Assembly: GCA_049969495.1 (NCBI GenBank)
Contig: JBMFOT010000009.1
Coordinates: 1 to 64,000 of the forward strand
Direction of reading: 5' to 3'
Length of the DNA stretch: 64,000 nt
Origin: HRBIN16 sp049969495
GTDB taxonomy: Bacteria > Armatimonadota > HRBIN16
Shown piece after piece: positions 1 through 8,574 of the stretch (positions are counted from its first letter, which is position 1; each line of letters starts with the position of its first letter). The notes beneath the pieces are model-generated. The model ran no database searches. It was not told the DNA's origin and saw only the letters and a list, made by a program, of their open reading frames with translations. A program made the position numbers and the translations under genes.

Positions 1-2
1 CC

Positions 3-146
3 TCCACGCCGCCCGAACAGATTCAAGACCTGCGTGAACAGGTGCGTGTATTATACGAAGAGGAACTGATTACGCAATTCGTCGAAGACTCCATTCGTTT
101 CACGCTGTCCGCCGACGCTTTGCAACAGCAACTTGGTGAGGATTGA
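3..146 (+). CDS. C-terminal end of an unidentified protein
   Basis: An open frame enters from the left edge and stops with TGA at 144-146, leaving 47 residues. They are charged and helix-prone (a DLREQVR-type stretch followed by a LITQFVEDSIRF segment) and show no motif I can assign. The stop lies 18 bases before the ASCH gene, so the two may be co-transcribed. The start is outside the window and no function is proposed. Confidence 0.45.
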   Translation, partial: STPPEQIQDLREQVRVLYEEELITQFVEDSIRFTLSADALQQQLGED

Positions 147-164
147 GAGGGAAGATGGCATACG

Positions 165-512
165 ATGTTTGCGTTGAACTTTTATCCCGATATCTACGAG
201 AACCTCTTGCGCAGTCACCGCAAGACAGTGACCATTCGCCTCGGCGACAAAACCGACAAGTATCGCGCGGGGCAGCTGGTGTGGGTGACGGTGGGTAACC
301 GCTTCGCCCGCCGACACAAGCTGTTCACCGCCATCATTGACCGTGTGGAGGTGAAACCGCTGGCGGAGCTTACCCCGCGCGACATCAGCCGCGAGAACCC
401 CGAGTTCCGCACCGCCGAAGACGTGCGCGACCTGCTGGAGCGTATCTACGACCGCCCCCTCGCGATGGAGGAGATTGTCACCGTCATCTACTTCTCGCCG
501 GTGGAGGAGTAG
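165..512 (+). CDS. ASCH-domain (PUA-like fold) protein
   Basis: A 115-residue protein matching the ASCH pattern along its whole length. It has an N-terminal strand (ALNFYPDIYENLL), then a KTVTIRLG stretch near residues 20-27 followed by GQLVWVTVG, and a central ITxV-like strand leading to an acidic LTPRDIS segment. The C-terminal strand VTVIYFSP is where ASCH proteins end in VTVIRF. ASCH domains are small PUA-like beta barrels thought to bind RNA or nucleotides; some hydrolyse modified nucleosides, but nothing here tells which. The start ATG has a GAGAGGGAAG element about 10 bases upstream. It follows the partial gene at the left edge by 18 bases. Domain call is fairly secure; substrate is unknown. 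Confidence 0.7.
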   Translation: MFALNFYPDIYENLLRSHRKTVTIRLGDKTDKYRAGQLVWVTVGNRFARRHKLFTAIIDRVEVKPLAELTPRDISRENPEFRTAEDVRDLLERIYDRPLAMEEIVTVIYFSPVEE

Positions 513-543
513 CACAAGAATGACTATTGTAACTACGCGAGAC

Positions 544-948
544 CTATAATATAAAGCCCATAATAATCAGGGCGAGACCAAGTGCTACGAGTACCACCCC
601 GCTTTTGCGAACATACGAATAGTTCAAATCATTTTGTACTGTGCGCGCCATGAAGTGGTCTAGTCCCGGTAGAGCCGCCCACCATACGACCAACAACGTG
701 ACCACAACCGCAACGTAGGCGATAGCGGGTAGACGCCCCTTGCTTAGTTCCCACATAATACCCACCACAACCGCTACCACCCACGCAAGCGCCAAACAAG
801 ACAACAGACGCTCGTGGCGGGGTAGCTCAGAAAGCCACTCTAAGGAGCGGTACTGAAGTGTCTGCTGGTACTCGGACTCGCTACCCAAAAGGGCGTCTAC
901 CCCTACTACTATTAGCGCTACACCACCGACGATACAGTGGACTTCCAC
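544..948 (-). CDS. Small four-helix membrane protein downstream of the Rhs gene
   Basis: A 134-residue hydrophobic protein with a GTG start (AGGGTG lies just upstream). Four probable membrane segments can be read: residues about 4-22, 48-67, 75-95 and 113-133. The loop between helices 1 and 2 is polar (SESEYQQTL). No family is recognised. It lies 52 bases downstream of the Rhs-repeat gene on the same strand. In polymorphic-toxin loci this is the position of an immunity gene, and some immunity proteins are multi-pass membrane proteins. That reading is only positional inference. It could equally be an unrelated hypothetical membrane protein. Confidence 0.55.
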   Translation of the reverse strand: MEVHCIVGGVALIVVGVDALLGSESEYQQTLQYRSLEWLSELPRHERLLSCLALAWVVAVVVGIMWELSKGRLPAIAYVAVVVTLLVVWWAALPGLDHFMARTVQNDLNYSYVRKSGVVLVALGLALIIMGFIL

Positions 949-1000
949 GTCGCATCACCCTAAAACACCCATCCAAAGACAGCACTGGCACCAGGGCTGC

Positions 1001-4000
1001 CTATGCCAACTTCCTTACCCCCCCGCGCGGGCTCCATCCTTTTTGGTAGCCGGGAGCAGGTAGCCACGGCAGCCAAAGCCGCTTCGGGATGTACACTCCG
1101 TATCCCGCGAAGGGACCTGGTGTAATGTAGTTCCATGAGCTGTTGAAACTCCAGGAAAGTCCTGGCGGCCAACCAAAGCCCACGTTGAGATAAGAGTGCC
1201 AACCCAGCTTAACTCCTGGTTGAGTGTTGCCGTATTGGAAGCCTCCTCCAAACGTGAAAGGGAGCGGTATGCTAACATCATACCATCGCGCACCGATATA
1301 CAGCAAGCCCATGTCCCCGTCGTCGCGGTAGCCCCAGTCACCGGCAAAGGTATACGCGGTGCGAAAACCGGCATCCAACCGCTCGCCGAACGCGGTAAAG
1401 TACGCCAGATAGGTCACCTGTTCGCCGAACTCGTCGGTGTGAACCCGCGCCGAACCCAGCCGGTCACTGCCACTCCACCACTGGTCACCCCACATCACGT
1501 TGACTGCGTTCACCAGACCACCTGCCCACGTGTACTTCCAGTCCATCATCAAGTGGTTGTTCGGGTTGGGGTTCGCCCATTGTTCCCGTATTAGGTTCAC
1601 TCCGGCAAAGCGGTAAGTAGCGGTGCGGGACACACCATCGTCGTTGACCCAACGAACCACGCGACGCCCTAAGCCATCGTATCCGTAGGCGCGCTGCAAC
1701 ACAAAACCGCTCGGCTGTAATGGGCGGACAATCCACTGCAAACGGTCCTCGTGGTCATAAAGGAAATGGAGTGTCTGTCCACCAGCAATCCGCGATACCA
1801 TATTGCCGTTGGCATCCCAGGCGTAGGTTACCGAACCTGCGCTCAGCAACCGGTTGTCGTCGTCGTAAGTGTAGTTCGTGACCACACCGTCCTTCACTTG
1901 CTGGATGCGGTTGCCCACCGCGTCGTAACTCCACTGCACGTGCAACGGGGCGTATCCGGTGCGCTCCTCCCTTATCAAACGGTTCAAGAAGTCATACTGG
2001 TAACGCACCACACTCTGTCTGCTGAATATCTGCTCATTCACCTGCTTGCACCGCCCGTTCTGCTGGTAACTGTAAACGAACGACGCCAGCACGTTGCCGC
2101 TCACGTCCCTGTGCACCACGCTCTCCAGCCGTCCCTGCGAGTAGGTATATTCCCGACGCGCCCCGTTGCCCAGCAGAACCGCTGTCACCCGACCATCGGC
2201 GTCATACTGCCAACTGGTGGTCTTGCCCAGCTCTGTCAACGACTGCAACAGGTTGCGGGCAGTATACGTGTACTCGATCGTACGCACCACCTGCCCCGAC
2301 AACGCCTCGCTCATGGCAGAGTCCAGCCCGCTGGGCAGGTAGGTATACTCCACCCGCCAGGCAGTTCCTTTCTGCTCGCTTGCCAACCAGCCCTGCGGGG
2401 TATATTGCCAGGTGGTCTCACCTGTAGCATCTACCATGTGCACGAGACGGTCTTCCCCATCGTAACTGTATTGCACGCTGGAGGAAGAACCGACGTAGGT
2501 TTTGGTGCGCAGTCTGCCCCATTCGTCATACGTGTAGGTGGTCTGGCGACCTCTTGCGTCCACGCGGGCACTGGGTTGCGTGAAGCCGAAGGTGCTGTCG
2601 GCGTTCGCATATTGCCACTGCGTTTGGTAGCCCAGCGGGGTGGTCAGGCTCACCAGATTGCCGTAGGTGTCGTACCCATACCGAGTGACCTTACCTCGTG
2701 CATCGGTGACAGAGGTCAGTTGCCCGTAAGCGTCATAGCCGTATTGCGTGCTCAGGTAGTTGGTGGCGTCGGTATACTGCCTCACTTCTATCAAGTTGCC
2801 GTTGCCGTCGTAGAGGTATTCGGTCTTGTGACGGGCGGTTTCGGTGTTACCCCATGCATCGGTCACCATCGGCTCCAGTATCTGGGTCAACCGGTTCTGG
2901 TTGTTGTAACTCAGGTCAAACCGGTTGTTGGCGGGGTCGGTAATGCCTACGATGTTGCCGTTGGCATCATAATCCAGCTTCCACTGCGTGCCGGTAGCAG
3001 TGGTTACCATGCTAGGAGACCAGGCATAGTCCGTATCAGTGTAGGTCAAGGTGGTCGTGTGGTTCTCGGCATCCTTCACTTGCCGAAGCCTGCCCCACAC
3101 ATCGCTGGTGTTGTAGTAGAGGGTGGTTACCGTGCCACGTGGGTCGGTCACTCGCAGACCGGTCATGTCACCTTCTTGCACAATGGTGTATAGCACCCGC
3201 TGTTGCGCTGTGTTGCCCGGATACTGTTCCCACTCCAGCGCATCAGGGTCACCGTTGACCTCGGGGTCACCATAACCATATTGCCACGTCTGCCCGTTGC
3301 GGTCGGTGTAACTGCTGATGTTGTTGCGGCTGGTGTAGCCGAACTGCGCGTAGTAACTCTGCACTCCGTTGTCAGTGGTTACCAGCGGGTTGTACACCCG
3401 CCACAGCCGTCCGCTGGCGTCATACTCCAGTGTCCACGTGCGGCTCCATTCGCCCACCACGAACCGAACCTGCGTGAGTTTGCCATCGGTATACTGCAAG
3501 TGTATCGCTCGTCCCGAAGGGTCGGTGACCTGCGTAAGCAGACCTGTATCGTTGTAGGTGAGCGCGATGGCGTTGCCGTTGGGGTCTACGATGCGTGCCA
3601 GACGATAGCGGTTGACCGTGTTGGAAGGTTCAAACTCTAGGCGCACTTGCGACTTGAGGGTGAGCACATAGCCGTTTCCACTGGCGGCGAGGCTGTCGCG
3701 ATAGCCATCGTGAGCCACCCACTGGTCGCCCTGTCGGTCAAACAATTGCAGGGTGTGGTTGCCCCAAGTGACCACAGCGCGGTTCTCTGAGGGGTATATG
3801 TCCAGATGGGTATCGTAAGTATGCGCCCACTTGGCGCTGATAGCGTTATTGGCATACGTGGCTCTACTGTTGTGGTGCAGGCTAAACTGCACGGGTAGTC
3901 CTCCTCGCGCCCGCCAGCCGAAGAGAGGCACATCGGTCTGTTTGGCGCGGGAGAGTGCGTTCACACCTGCCACGCTCGGCTGCCAGGGATGTCCCGAGCC

Positions 4001-4219
4001 GGAGCCGGCGGCGGTGTCGTCGCTTGGAGGCTGCGAACCGGGAGGCGGTGGTAGCTGAGCCGCCATAAAAGTCGCTGCCAATAAGTGGTTCGCAGTGAGG
4101 CTGAGTTGCGTGGCGTAAGCAGAGGTGGTGTTGACGAGGACAAGTCCTAAAGAGGCGAGCGCGGAGAAGAGTGCGCTAGCGGTAATTACCCCCCCCCGCG
4201 TTGGTAAGCATGAATACAA
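1001..4219 (-). CDS. Rhs/YD-repeat cell-surface protein with a divergent C-terminal tail
   Basis: A continuous frame of 1072 residues built from many YD repeats (YDANGN, YDGNGNLIEV, YDAYGQLTSV, YDADGRVTAV and others), the signature of Rhs proteins. These form a large shell, often around a C-terminal effector, and are usually exported. An N-terminal hydrophobic stretch (about residues 14-36) looks like the end of a signal peptide. A DUF6531-like region follows (RAKQTDVPLFGWRARGG), then the repeats to about residue 930, then the conserved core GLLYIGARWYD near residue 985. Instead of the usual PxxGRF after WYD, the last 85 residues are a Gly/Trp/aromatic-rich tail I cannot assign. The frame opens only at a weak TTG. 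The ATG with a strong ribosome binding site (4274) is one base out of frame because of a G9 run, described separately. Confidence 0.85.
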   Translation of the reverse strand: MYSCLPTRGGVITASALFSALASLGLVLVNTTSAYATQLSLTANHLLAATFMAAQLPPPPGSQPPSDDTAAGSGSGHPWQPSVAGVNALSRAKQTDVPLFGWRARGGLPVQFSLHHNSRATYANNAISAKWAHTYDTHLDIYPSENRAVVTWGNHTLQLFDRQGDQWVAHDGYRDSLAASGNGYVLTLKSQVRLEFEPSNTVNRYRLARIVDPNGNAIALTYNDTGLLTQVTDPSGRAIHLQYTDGKLTQVRFVVGEWSRTWTLEYDASGRLWRVYNPLVTTDNGVQSYYAQFGYTSRNNISSYTDRNGQTWQYGYGDPEVNGDPDALEWEQYPGNTAQQRVLYTIVQEGDMTGLRVTDPRGTVTTLYYNTSDVWGRLRQVKDAENHTTTLTYTDTDYAWSPSMVTTATGTQWKLDYDANGNIVGITDPANNRFDLSYNNQNRLTQILEPMVTDAWGNTETARHKTEYLYDGNGNLIEVRQYTDATNYLSTQYGYDAYGQLTSVTDARGKVTRYGYDTYGNLVSLTTPLGYQTQWQYANADSTFGFTQPSARVDARGRQTTYTYDEWGRLRTKTYVGSSSSVQYSYDGEDRLVHMVDATGETTWQYTPQGWLASEQKGTAWRVEYTYLPSGLDSAMSEALSGQVVRTIEYTYTARNLLQSLTELGKTTSWQYDADGRVTAVLLGNGARREYTYSQGRLESVVHRDVSGNVLASFVYSYQQNGRCKQVNEQIFSRQSVVRYQYDFLNRLIREERTGYAPLHVQWSYDAVGNRIQQVKDGVVTNYTYDDDNRLLSAGSVTYAWDANGNMVSRIAGGQTLHFLYDHEDRLQWIVRPLQPSGFVLQRAYGYDGLGRRVVRWVNDDGVSRTATYRFAGVNLIREQWANPNPNNHLMMDWKYTWAGGLVNAVNVMWGDQWWSGSDRLGSARVHTDEFGEQVTYLAYFTAFGERLDAGFRTAYTFAGDWGYRDDGDMGLLYIGARWYDVSIPLPFTFGGGFQYGNTQPGVKLGWHSYLNVGFGWPPGLSWSFNSSWNYITPGPFAGYGVYIPKRLWLPWLPAPGYQKGWSPRGGVRKLA

Positions 4220-4274
4220 CAGAAAGCATCACAGCAAGGGGTTTGGTCACAAAGCGTTTGCGAACACGGTTCAT
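4176..4274 (-). other. Out-of-frame signal-peptide start of the Rhs gene, ending at the G9 run
   Basis: Reading back from 4274, an ATG is preceded by AAGGAGG nine bases upstream. It opens a frame encoding a basic n-region (MNRVRKRF) and hydrophobic core (LAVMLSVVFMLTNAG), a textbook signal peptide. The frame runs through nine consecutive G (4189-4197 on the opposite strand) and stops at TAG 4176-4178 after 32 residues. One G fewer would join it in frame with the Rhs reading frame, giving a normal signal peptide. So the natural start of the Rhs protein is probably here, and the present sequence is the off state, a slippage site or an assembly error. Confidence 0.7.
4189..4197 (-). repeat. Nine-base G/C homopolymer inside the Rhs signal-peptide region
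   Basis: Nine consecutive C on the given strand (G on the coding strand). In-frame expression from the ATG at 4274 requires 5, 8 or 11 bases in this run. Runs of this length are typical slippage sites for DNA or RNA polymerase. Confidence 0.85.
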
Positions 4275-4524
4275 GACGTTGTTCCTCCTTAGTGTGACGT
4301 CGTGTTTTGGGGACATTATACACTGGGAGTGCGCATTGATGCAATATGGTTAAGCGATAAACTGGATAAAAAGTTCCCGGTTTTTTCGCGAGAATGGCTT
4401 GACAAGGGTGCACAGAGTGAAGGAAATGGTGTTTTCGCAAGGCAAGTATGCTCTGCGCAGGGACAGGCGGGCATCGCGTCGAAGGTGAAGAAGCGGAGTG
4501 CTCTGAATTCCTCAGGGGGCAAAC

Positions 4525-5277
4525 ATGGCGAACGACCTAATCACGAGAGCGTTTGAAGCCTATCGGCAACTGCTGCAGGACCTCGAGCGCACACAGGGCG
4601 AGGCAATCCGTCGCGCGGCGAAGGTATGCGCTGACTGCCTAGCGCGACAGGGCGTGATACACGTCTATGACACGGGGCATCTGGTCTCGCGCGAGCTGAT
4701 CAACCGCGTGGGCGGACTGGCGGCGATGAGCTCGCTGAACTTCAGCCTGTCGGTGGATAACCCGAACCAGTTCCGACAGGCACAGGGCGAAACGGGCAAA
4801 GGCGGTTTTGAGACCGATGCACTGATCGTGTCCGCTGCGCTGAAACGCAGTCATATGAAGGCGGGCGATGTGCTCATCATCGGCACGGTGTCGGGCAAGC
4901 AGACGATACCGGTAGAGCTGGCGATTCAGGCGAAGGAGCATGGTCTCACCACCATCGGTATCACCTCCATCCGCTACTCCTCGCAGCTGCAGTCGGTGCA
5001 CCCCTCCGGCAAGCGGCTGTTCGAGGTAGTGGATATGGTGCTCGACAACGGCGCGGACTACGGTGATGCCATGCTGGACGTGGAAGGGCTGGACCGCAAA
5101 ATCTGTCCTGCTTCGGGCATCGGTGCAGCGATGGTGATGTGGGCGCTGGTGGCAGGCATCGTGGAAGAGATGCTGCAGCGCGGTTTGCAGCCGACTGTCT
5201 TCAAGAGCATCAATCTGCCCGACGGACCTGAAATCTACAAGCAGACGGTGGACGACTACATCCGCAAGGGGTATTGA
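4525..5277 (+). CDS. SIS-domain sugar-phosphate-binding protein (UPF0309-like)
   Basis: A 250-residue single SIS-domain protein. SIS domains bind phosphosugars in isomerases and regulators. The glycine-rich DVLIIGTVSGKQTIPVELA segment (about residues 114-132) and the GITSIRYS/SVHPSGKRLFEVVDMVLDN block match the UPF0309/YlmA-like family. That family lacks a separate catalytic domain, and members are annotated as putative sugar isomerases or phosphosugar-binding proteins. GGGGG lies just before the ATG. It is followed three bases later by a paralogue, so the two are almost certainly co-translated and may form a heterodimer. A TTGACA hexamer occurs at about 4399 but no good partner -10 was found. 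Confidence 0.8.
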   Translation: MANDLITRAFEAYRQLLQDLERTQGEAIRRAAKVCADCLARQGVIHVYDTGHLVSRELINRVGGLAAMSSLNFSLSVDNPNQFRQAQGETGKGGFETDALIVSAALKRSHMKAGDVLIIGTVSGKQTIPVELAIQAKEHGLTTIGITSIRYSSQLQSVHPSGKRLFEVVDMVLDNGADYGDAMLDVEGLDRKICPASGIGAAMVMWALVAGIVEEMLQRGLQPTVFKSINLPDGPEIYKQTVDDYIRKGY

Positions 5278-5280
5278 GCG

Positions 5281-6012
5281 ATGATCAAAGCGTACTTCGA
5301 CGCCATCCGCCAGCAGCTGGATGAGGTGGAGCGCACGCAGAGCGAGAACCTGCAACGTGCCGCGCAGGTGATGGCGGATGCCATCGCCAGTGACCACCTC
5401 ATCTACGTGTTCGGAGCCACGCACGCGGGCATTCTGGCGCAGGAGCTGTTCTACCGCGCAGGGGGATTGGCTTGCGTCTCACCCATCTTACCGCCTGGCT
5501 TAACCTGCGATGTGCGCCCGATTACCATGACCTCCGTGCTGGAGCGCCATTCGGGCTACGCGCAGATATTCATGAGCGAGATACCCATCGAGGCAGGCGA
5601 TGTGCTGATAGTGCACTCCGTGTCGGGGCGCAACGCGGTGGCGGTGGAGGTGGCGCAGTATGGGCGCGAGAAGGGCGCAACGGTCATCGCGCTGACTTCG
5701 GTCACCTACTCGAAGTCGGTCACGCCTCGCGCGGGCACGCAACGGCTGTTCGAAGTGGCGGACATCGTGCTGGACAACTGCGGCGTCATCGGCGATGCGG
5801 TGGTGGAGATACCGGGCATGAGGCAGAAGGTGTCGCCCACCTCCACCGTCATCGGCGCAGCGATACTGAACGCGCTGGTGGCGCAGACGGTGGCTTTGCT
5901 GAAAGAGCGTGGGATAGAGCCTCCCGTCTTCCTCAGCGCGAACCTCGACGGCGGCGATGTGCACAACGCCCGCCTGCTGGAGCGGTATCGGGGAAGGGTG
6001 ACGTATCTGTGA
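5281..6012 (+). CDS. Second SIS-domain protein, paralogue of the preceding gene
   Basis: A 243-residue UPF0309-type SIS protein. It shares the layout of its neighbour: N-terminal helix with ERTQSENLQRAA matching ERTQGEAIRRAA, the phosphate-binding DVLIVHSVSGRNAVAVEVA loop (about residues 104-122), and a SVTYSKSVTPRAG...LFEVADIVLDN block. It starts three bases after the upstream stop. Tandem duplication followed by divergence is the simplest explanation. A truncated sugar-hydrolase start lies 19 bases downstream, so the pair probably once belonged to a longer carbohydrate operon. Confidence 0.8.
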   Translation: MIKAYFDAIRQQLDEVERTQSENLQRAAQVMADAIASDHLIYVFGATHAGILAQELFYRAGGLACVSPILPPGLTCDVRPITMTSVLERHSGYAQIFMSEIPIEAGDVLIVHSVSGRNAVAVEVAQYGREKGATVIALTSVTYSKSVTPRAGTQRLFEVADIVLDNCGVIGDAVVEIPGMRQKVSPTSTVIGAAILNALVAQTVALLKERGIEPPVFLSANLDGGDVHNARLLERYRGRVTYL

Positions 6013-6031
6013 ACGAAGCGGTGTTATCCCG

Positions 6032-6145
6032 ATGACGCACCCCTACAAGTACCCGACGTTAGTGCTGGAGCCATCCTATCGCGCAGGGCAGTTCGACAGC
6101 GACGCTCAGCATAACAAAATGGAGCCCCGCCCTCCAACTGGCTAA
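6032..6145 (+). pseudogene. N-terminal stump of a glycoside-hydrolase-like gene, cut off by a repeat
   Basis: An ATG opens a 37-codon frame whose first 25 residues (MTHPYKYPTLVLEPSYR and on) resemble the N-terminus of GH43/GH32-like predicted glycosidases, with the LVLEPS...FDSDA pattern. After about residue 25 the frame runs into the dispersed intergenic repeat at 6121 and ends. It lies in line with the two SIS genes. The family comparison is from memory, so the hydrolase identity is tentative. The abrupt join to a repeat is directly visible. Confidence 0.45.
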
Positions 6146-6167
6146 GAAGCCAGGAACCATGCTTGAC
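6121..6167 (+). repeat. Partial copy of the dispersed palindromic repeat
   Basis: GGAGCCCCGCCCTCCAACTG and the following 27 bases closely match 49093-49138, including the shared end CATGCTTGAC. Inside is a small stem, CTGGCT/AGCCAG. The upstream GGCTCGG half of the repeat is missing here. Confidence 0.65.
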
Positions 6168-6181
6168 GCTCTACCGGGATG

Positions 6182-7666
6182 TTACCACCGCGTGCGCACG
6201 GTATAGGTCACTTTCACGGCACCGTTGCGTTCCACTTTCACCGGAAACTCGATGGTGTGGGCGTCCAGCTTGTTGTACTGGTGGCTGCTGTTGAGAATCT
6301 GCCACTCGCCCCAGAAGTGTTCCACAATCCACACGTTCACCTCGGTCTCTTTGTGGTTGCGCACGGTGATTTCGTAAGTCTCCTCGATCACGCGGTCGGC
6401 AATCTGCTTGTAGTCGGTGCGTTTGCGCTCGCCCACCACGTCGAAGGCGTCGCCGATGTACAGGCGTACCAGCTCGTCTTTGGGCGTGTGGTCGATCAGG
6501 TCTTCGCCCAGAAACTGTAGGTTACCTCGGTCATCGGCTTTATACAGGCGCACCTTGCCTTTGGGTAGAGGCATGCCCATGTTGTTCTCCTTGCTGTTGC
6601 GCATCTCTACCACAATGTTCAGCTTCACGTTCTGGGTATCGCTGCCCATGCCCGGTGCGCGGATGCCCTGAATCCACCATCGCCTGCTTGCATCGAGCAC
6701 CAGCTTGCGCGTCACCTTCACGTCCGCCGCGGAGAGCAGGGTCATCTGTTTGGTCTCGTTGTCGCGCACGGTGGTGGTTCCCTGCAGGGTGTACAGGTGG
6801 TATTCGAAGAACGCTTCTTCCTCAAATTGCGGGGCGGCAGCACGCTTCATCATCATCGCATCCATCGGCACTCCGCCTATGCCCGGTGCCTCCTGCACTC
6901 GGCGCACGTCACCTGCCATCAATTGTAGCTGGGCGTCGGTGTAGGTAGCTCCACTGCGGTTATCGATAGTCACCCAGCCGGTCAGGTCCACCATGTTCTC
7001 GTCCTTGTTCACTACCGCCACGTAGTCCGCCTTCCAGGTGATGGCGTTGGCGATGTAGGAGACTTGCGTGTTGTGTGTGCCGGCGCGGTCCACCTCCAGC
7101 TTCCACAGCAACGACGGACGGGAAACCAGCCCCTCCGGTAGCTCGTTCAGCTCGAGCTGTCCTGTTGGGTTCAGAACCAGCCGACCGTCCTTCAGGCGAA
7201 TGACCAGCCCCTGATACACGGTTCCGCCACCGCCCGCATCCGTCTGCCCAACCACCGCGGTGGGGGGATTGAGCAGAGTGCCTTCCAGAACCTCCACCTT
7301 GCCGTCGGGATGCACCTGCTTGAAGCGCACTGTCTTACCTACCGACTTGTTGAGGATGGAGGTGGGGTTCAGCAGGTCGTACTGGTAGTTCTGCTCACGC
7401 ACGGCGACGGCGTTCGGTGCGGTAAGGGATTTGAAGCTGATGGACGTGGGGTCTATCTGCGCAGCAACGTCCTCATAGCGCACGAAGTTGACGCCCTCTT
7501 TCAGGCTTATTTGCCGGTTCTCTCGCACCACCGCAAAGTTCTGGTTGTACACTGTGAGCGAGACGCCCTTTGTGTCCTTTGCGGTGGAGGTGACCATGTT
7601 TTGCGCTTCCATCGTCAGCGTTGCCCCCATCAGGAGAGATACACCAACGAACAACTTCCACATCAT
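6182..7666 (-). CDS. DUF4139-domain secreted protein
   Basis: About 494 residues. A signal peptide (MMWKLFVGVSLLMGATLTM) is followed by a beta-rich region and the DUF4139 pattern. It has LTVYNQNFAVVRENR near the N-terminus, NAITWKADYVAVV and LTGWVTIDNRSGATYTDAQLQL in the middle, and an EITVRNHKETEVNVWIVEHF block near the end. DUF4139 proteins are exported, beta-sandwich-like and of unknown function. A TTG nine bases further upstream is open, but the ATG at 7666 is better: AAGGAGG lies 11 bases before it, whereas the TTG would sit almost on that site. No operon partner. Confidence 0.8.
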   Translation of the reverse strand: MMWKLFVGVSLLMGATLTMEAQNMVTSTAKDTKGVSLTVYNQNFAVVRENRQISLKEGVNFVRYEDVAAQIDPTSISFKSLTAPNAVAVREQNYQYDLLNPTSILNKSVGKTVRFKQVHPDGKVEVLEGTLLNPPTAVVGQTDAGGGGTVYQGLVIRLKDGRLVLNPTGQLELNELPEGLVSRPSLLWKLEVDRAGTHNTQVSYIANAITWKADYVAVVNKDENMVDLTGWVTIDNRSGATYTDAQLQLMAGDVRRVQEAPGIGGVPMDAMMMKRAAAPQFEEEAFFEYHLYTLQGTTTVRDNETKQMTLLSAADVKVTRKLVLDASRRWWIQGIRAPGMGSDTQNVKLNIVVEMRNSKENNMGMPLPKGKVRLYKADDRGNLQFLGEDLIDHTPKDELVRLYIGDAFDVVGERKRTDYKQIADRVIEETYEITVRNHKETEVNVWIVEHFWGEWQILNSSHQYNKLDAHTIEFPVKVERNGAVKVTYTVRTRW

Positions 7667-7911
7667 GTTTTCCAAAGCCTCCTTCTTGTTTCATCTTGCA
7701 CGCATTAGACGCACAAAGTGGGCAAGATGTTTCTTACCTGCTCTTCACGCAAAAAACCGCAACACTCCCGGATGTCGAACCGGTGCATTTGAGGCACAAT
7801 TGCCAGAATCTCAGAACGGTGCAGGTTGCGGTTGTTCCCGATGGGCATCCATCCCGTGCTGGTGTTTGCGAATCTGCATCGGTTCCGTGGCGTTCAGGAG
7901 GTGTTCACAGT

Positions 7912-8574
7912 ATGGAAGGGCAAAGCCAGCACAACGTTTCGTTCTCAAACGGAAGCAACAAAAACAACGCATCGCGGGAGGCACAGCTGATGAGGGTATT
8001 GCAGGAACGCGAGGAGCAAGAACGCATCTTAGCCTCTATACCCTCGATTTTGATAACTATTGACGAGCACGACCGGGTAACCCACTGGAACCCGGCGGCG
8101 GAGAGCACCTTTGGTATTCCCGCCTCGCAAGCTCTTGGTCGGTCGCTGCAGCAATGTCCTGTTCAGTGGGACTGGCAGCCCGTTATTGGAGGGATCTCCA
8201 TCTGCCGGGGAAGCGCGCCTGTCAAGCTGGACGACCTGCGCTACACCCGCCCGGACGGACACGAAGGTATCATCGGCATCACACTGACCCCGCTCGGTGA
8301 CAGGACGGAAGCGAACGGGCGCGTGCTGCTGCTGGGCGCAGACATTACCGAGCGCAGATTGATGGAACGACAGTTCGCGCAGGCGCTGGAGGGTGTTGAC
8401 CGCGTGGCGAAGATCGTGCGCGCCATGAAGGAGTTCTCGCATCCCGGCGCGGCGGAAATGACCAGCGTAGACCTCAACCACTGTATCGCCCGCAGAAACA
8501 CACCAGCAAACGGATGTGCCCTCGATGGCGATATCGGTGCGCGGGTTGCGAATCGGGCATATTTTGGCTTCTGA
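7912..8574 (+). pseudogene. 5' part of a PAS-domain sensor histidine kinase, kinase core lost
   Basis: An ATG with AGGAGGTG about nine bases upstream opens 220 residues. After a short coiled stretch (LMRVLQEREEQERILASIPS) comes a PAS domain (LITIDEHDRVTHWNPAAE, then ending GADITERRLMERQ). Then comes the start of a dimerisation helix with the phosphoacceptor motif IVRAMKEFSHPG. The frame then reads SVDLNHCIARR and degenerates at about 8485. The second half of the helical domain and the whole ATP-binding domain are absent. The downstream bases belong, in another frame, to the tail of a response regulator, so this is a deletion product rather than a simple frameshift. Confidence 0.7.

Noticed and set aside
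1751..3193. 480-codon open frame opposite the Rhs gene
   Set aside because: It is antisense to the regular YD repeats, lacks an initiation site, and its composition (Val/His/Gln rich) is a shadow of the coding strand.
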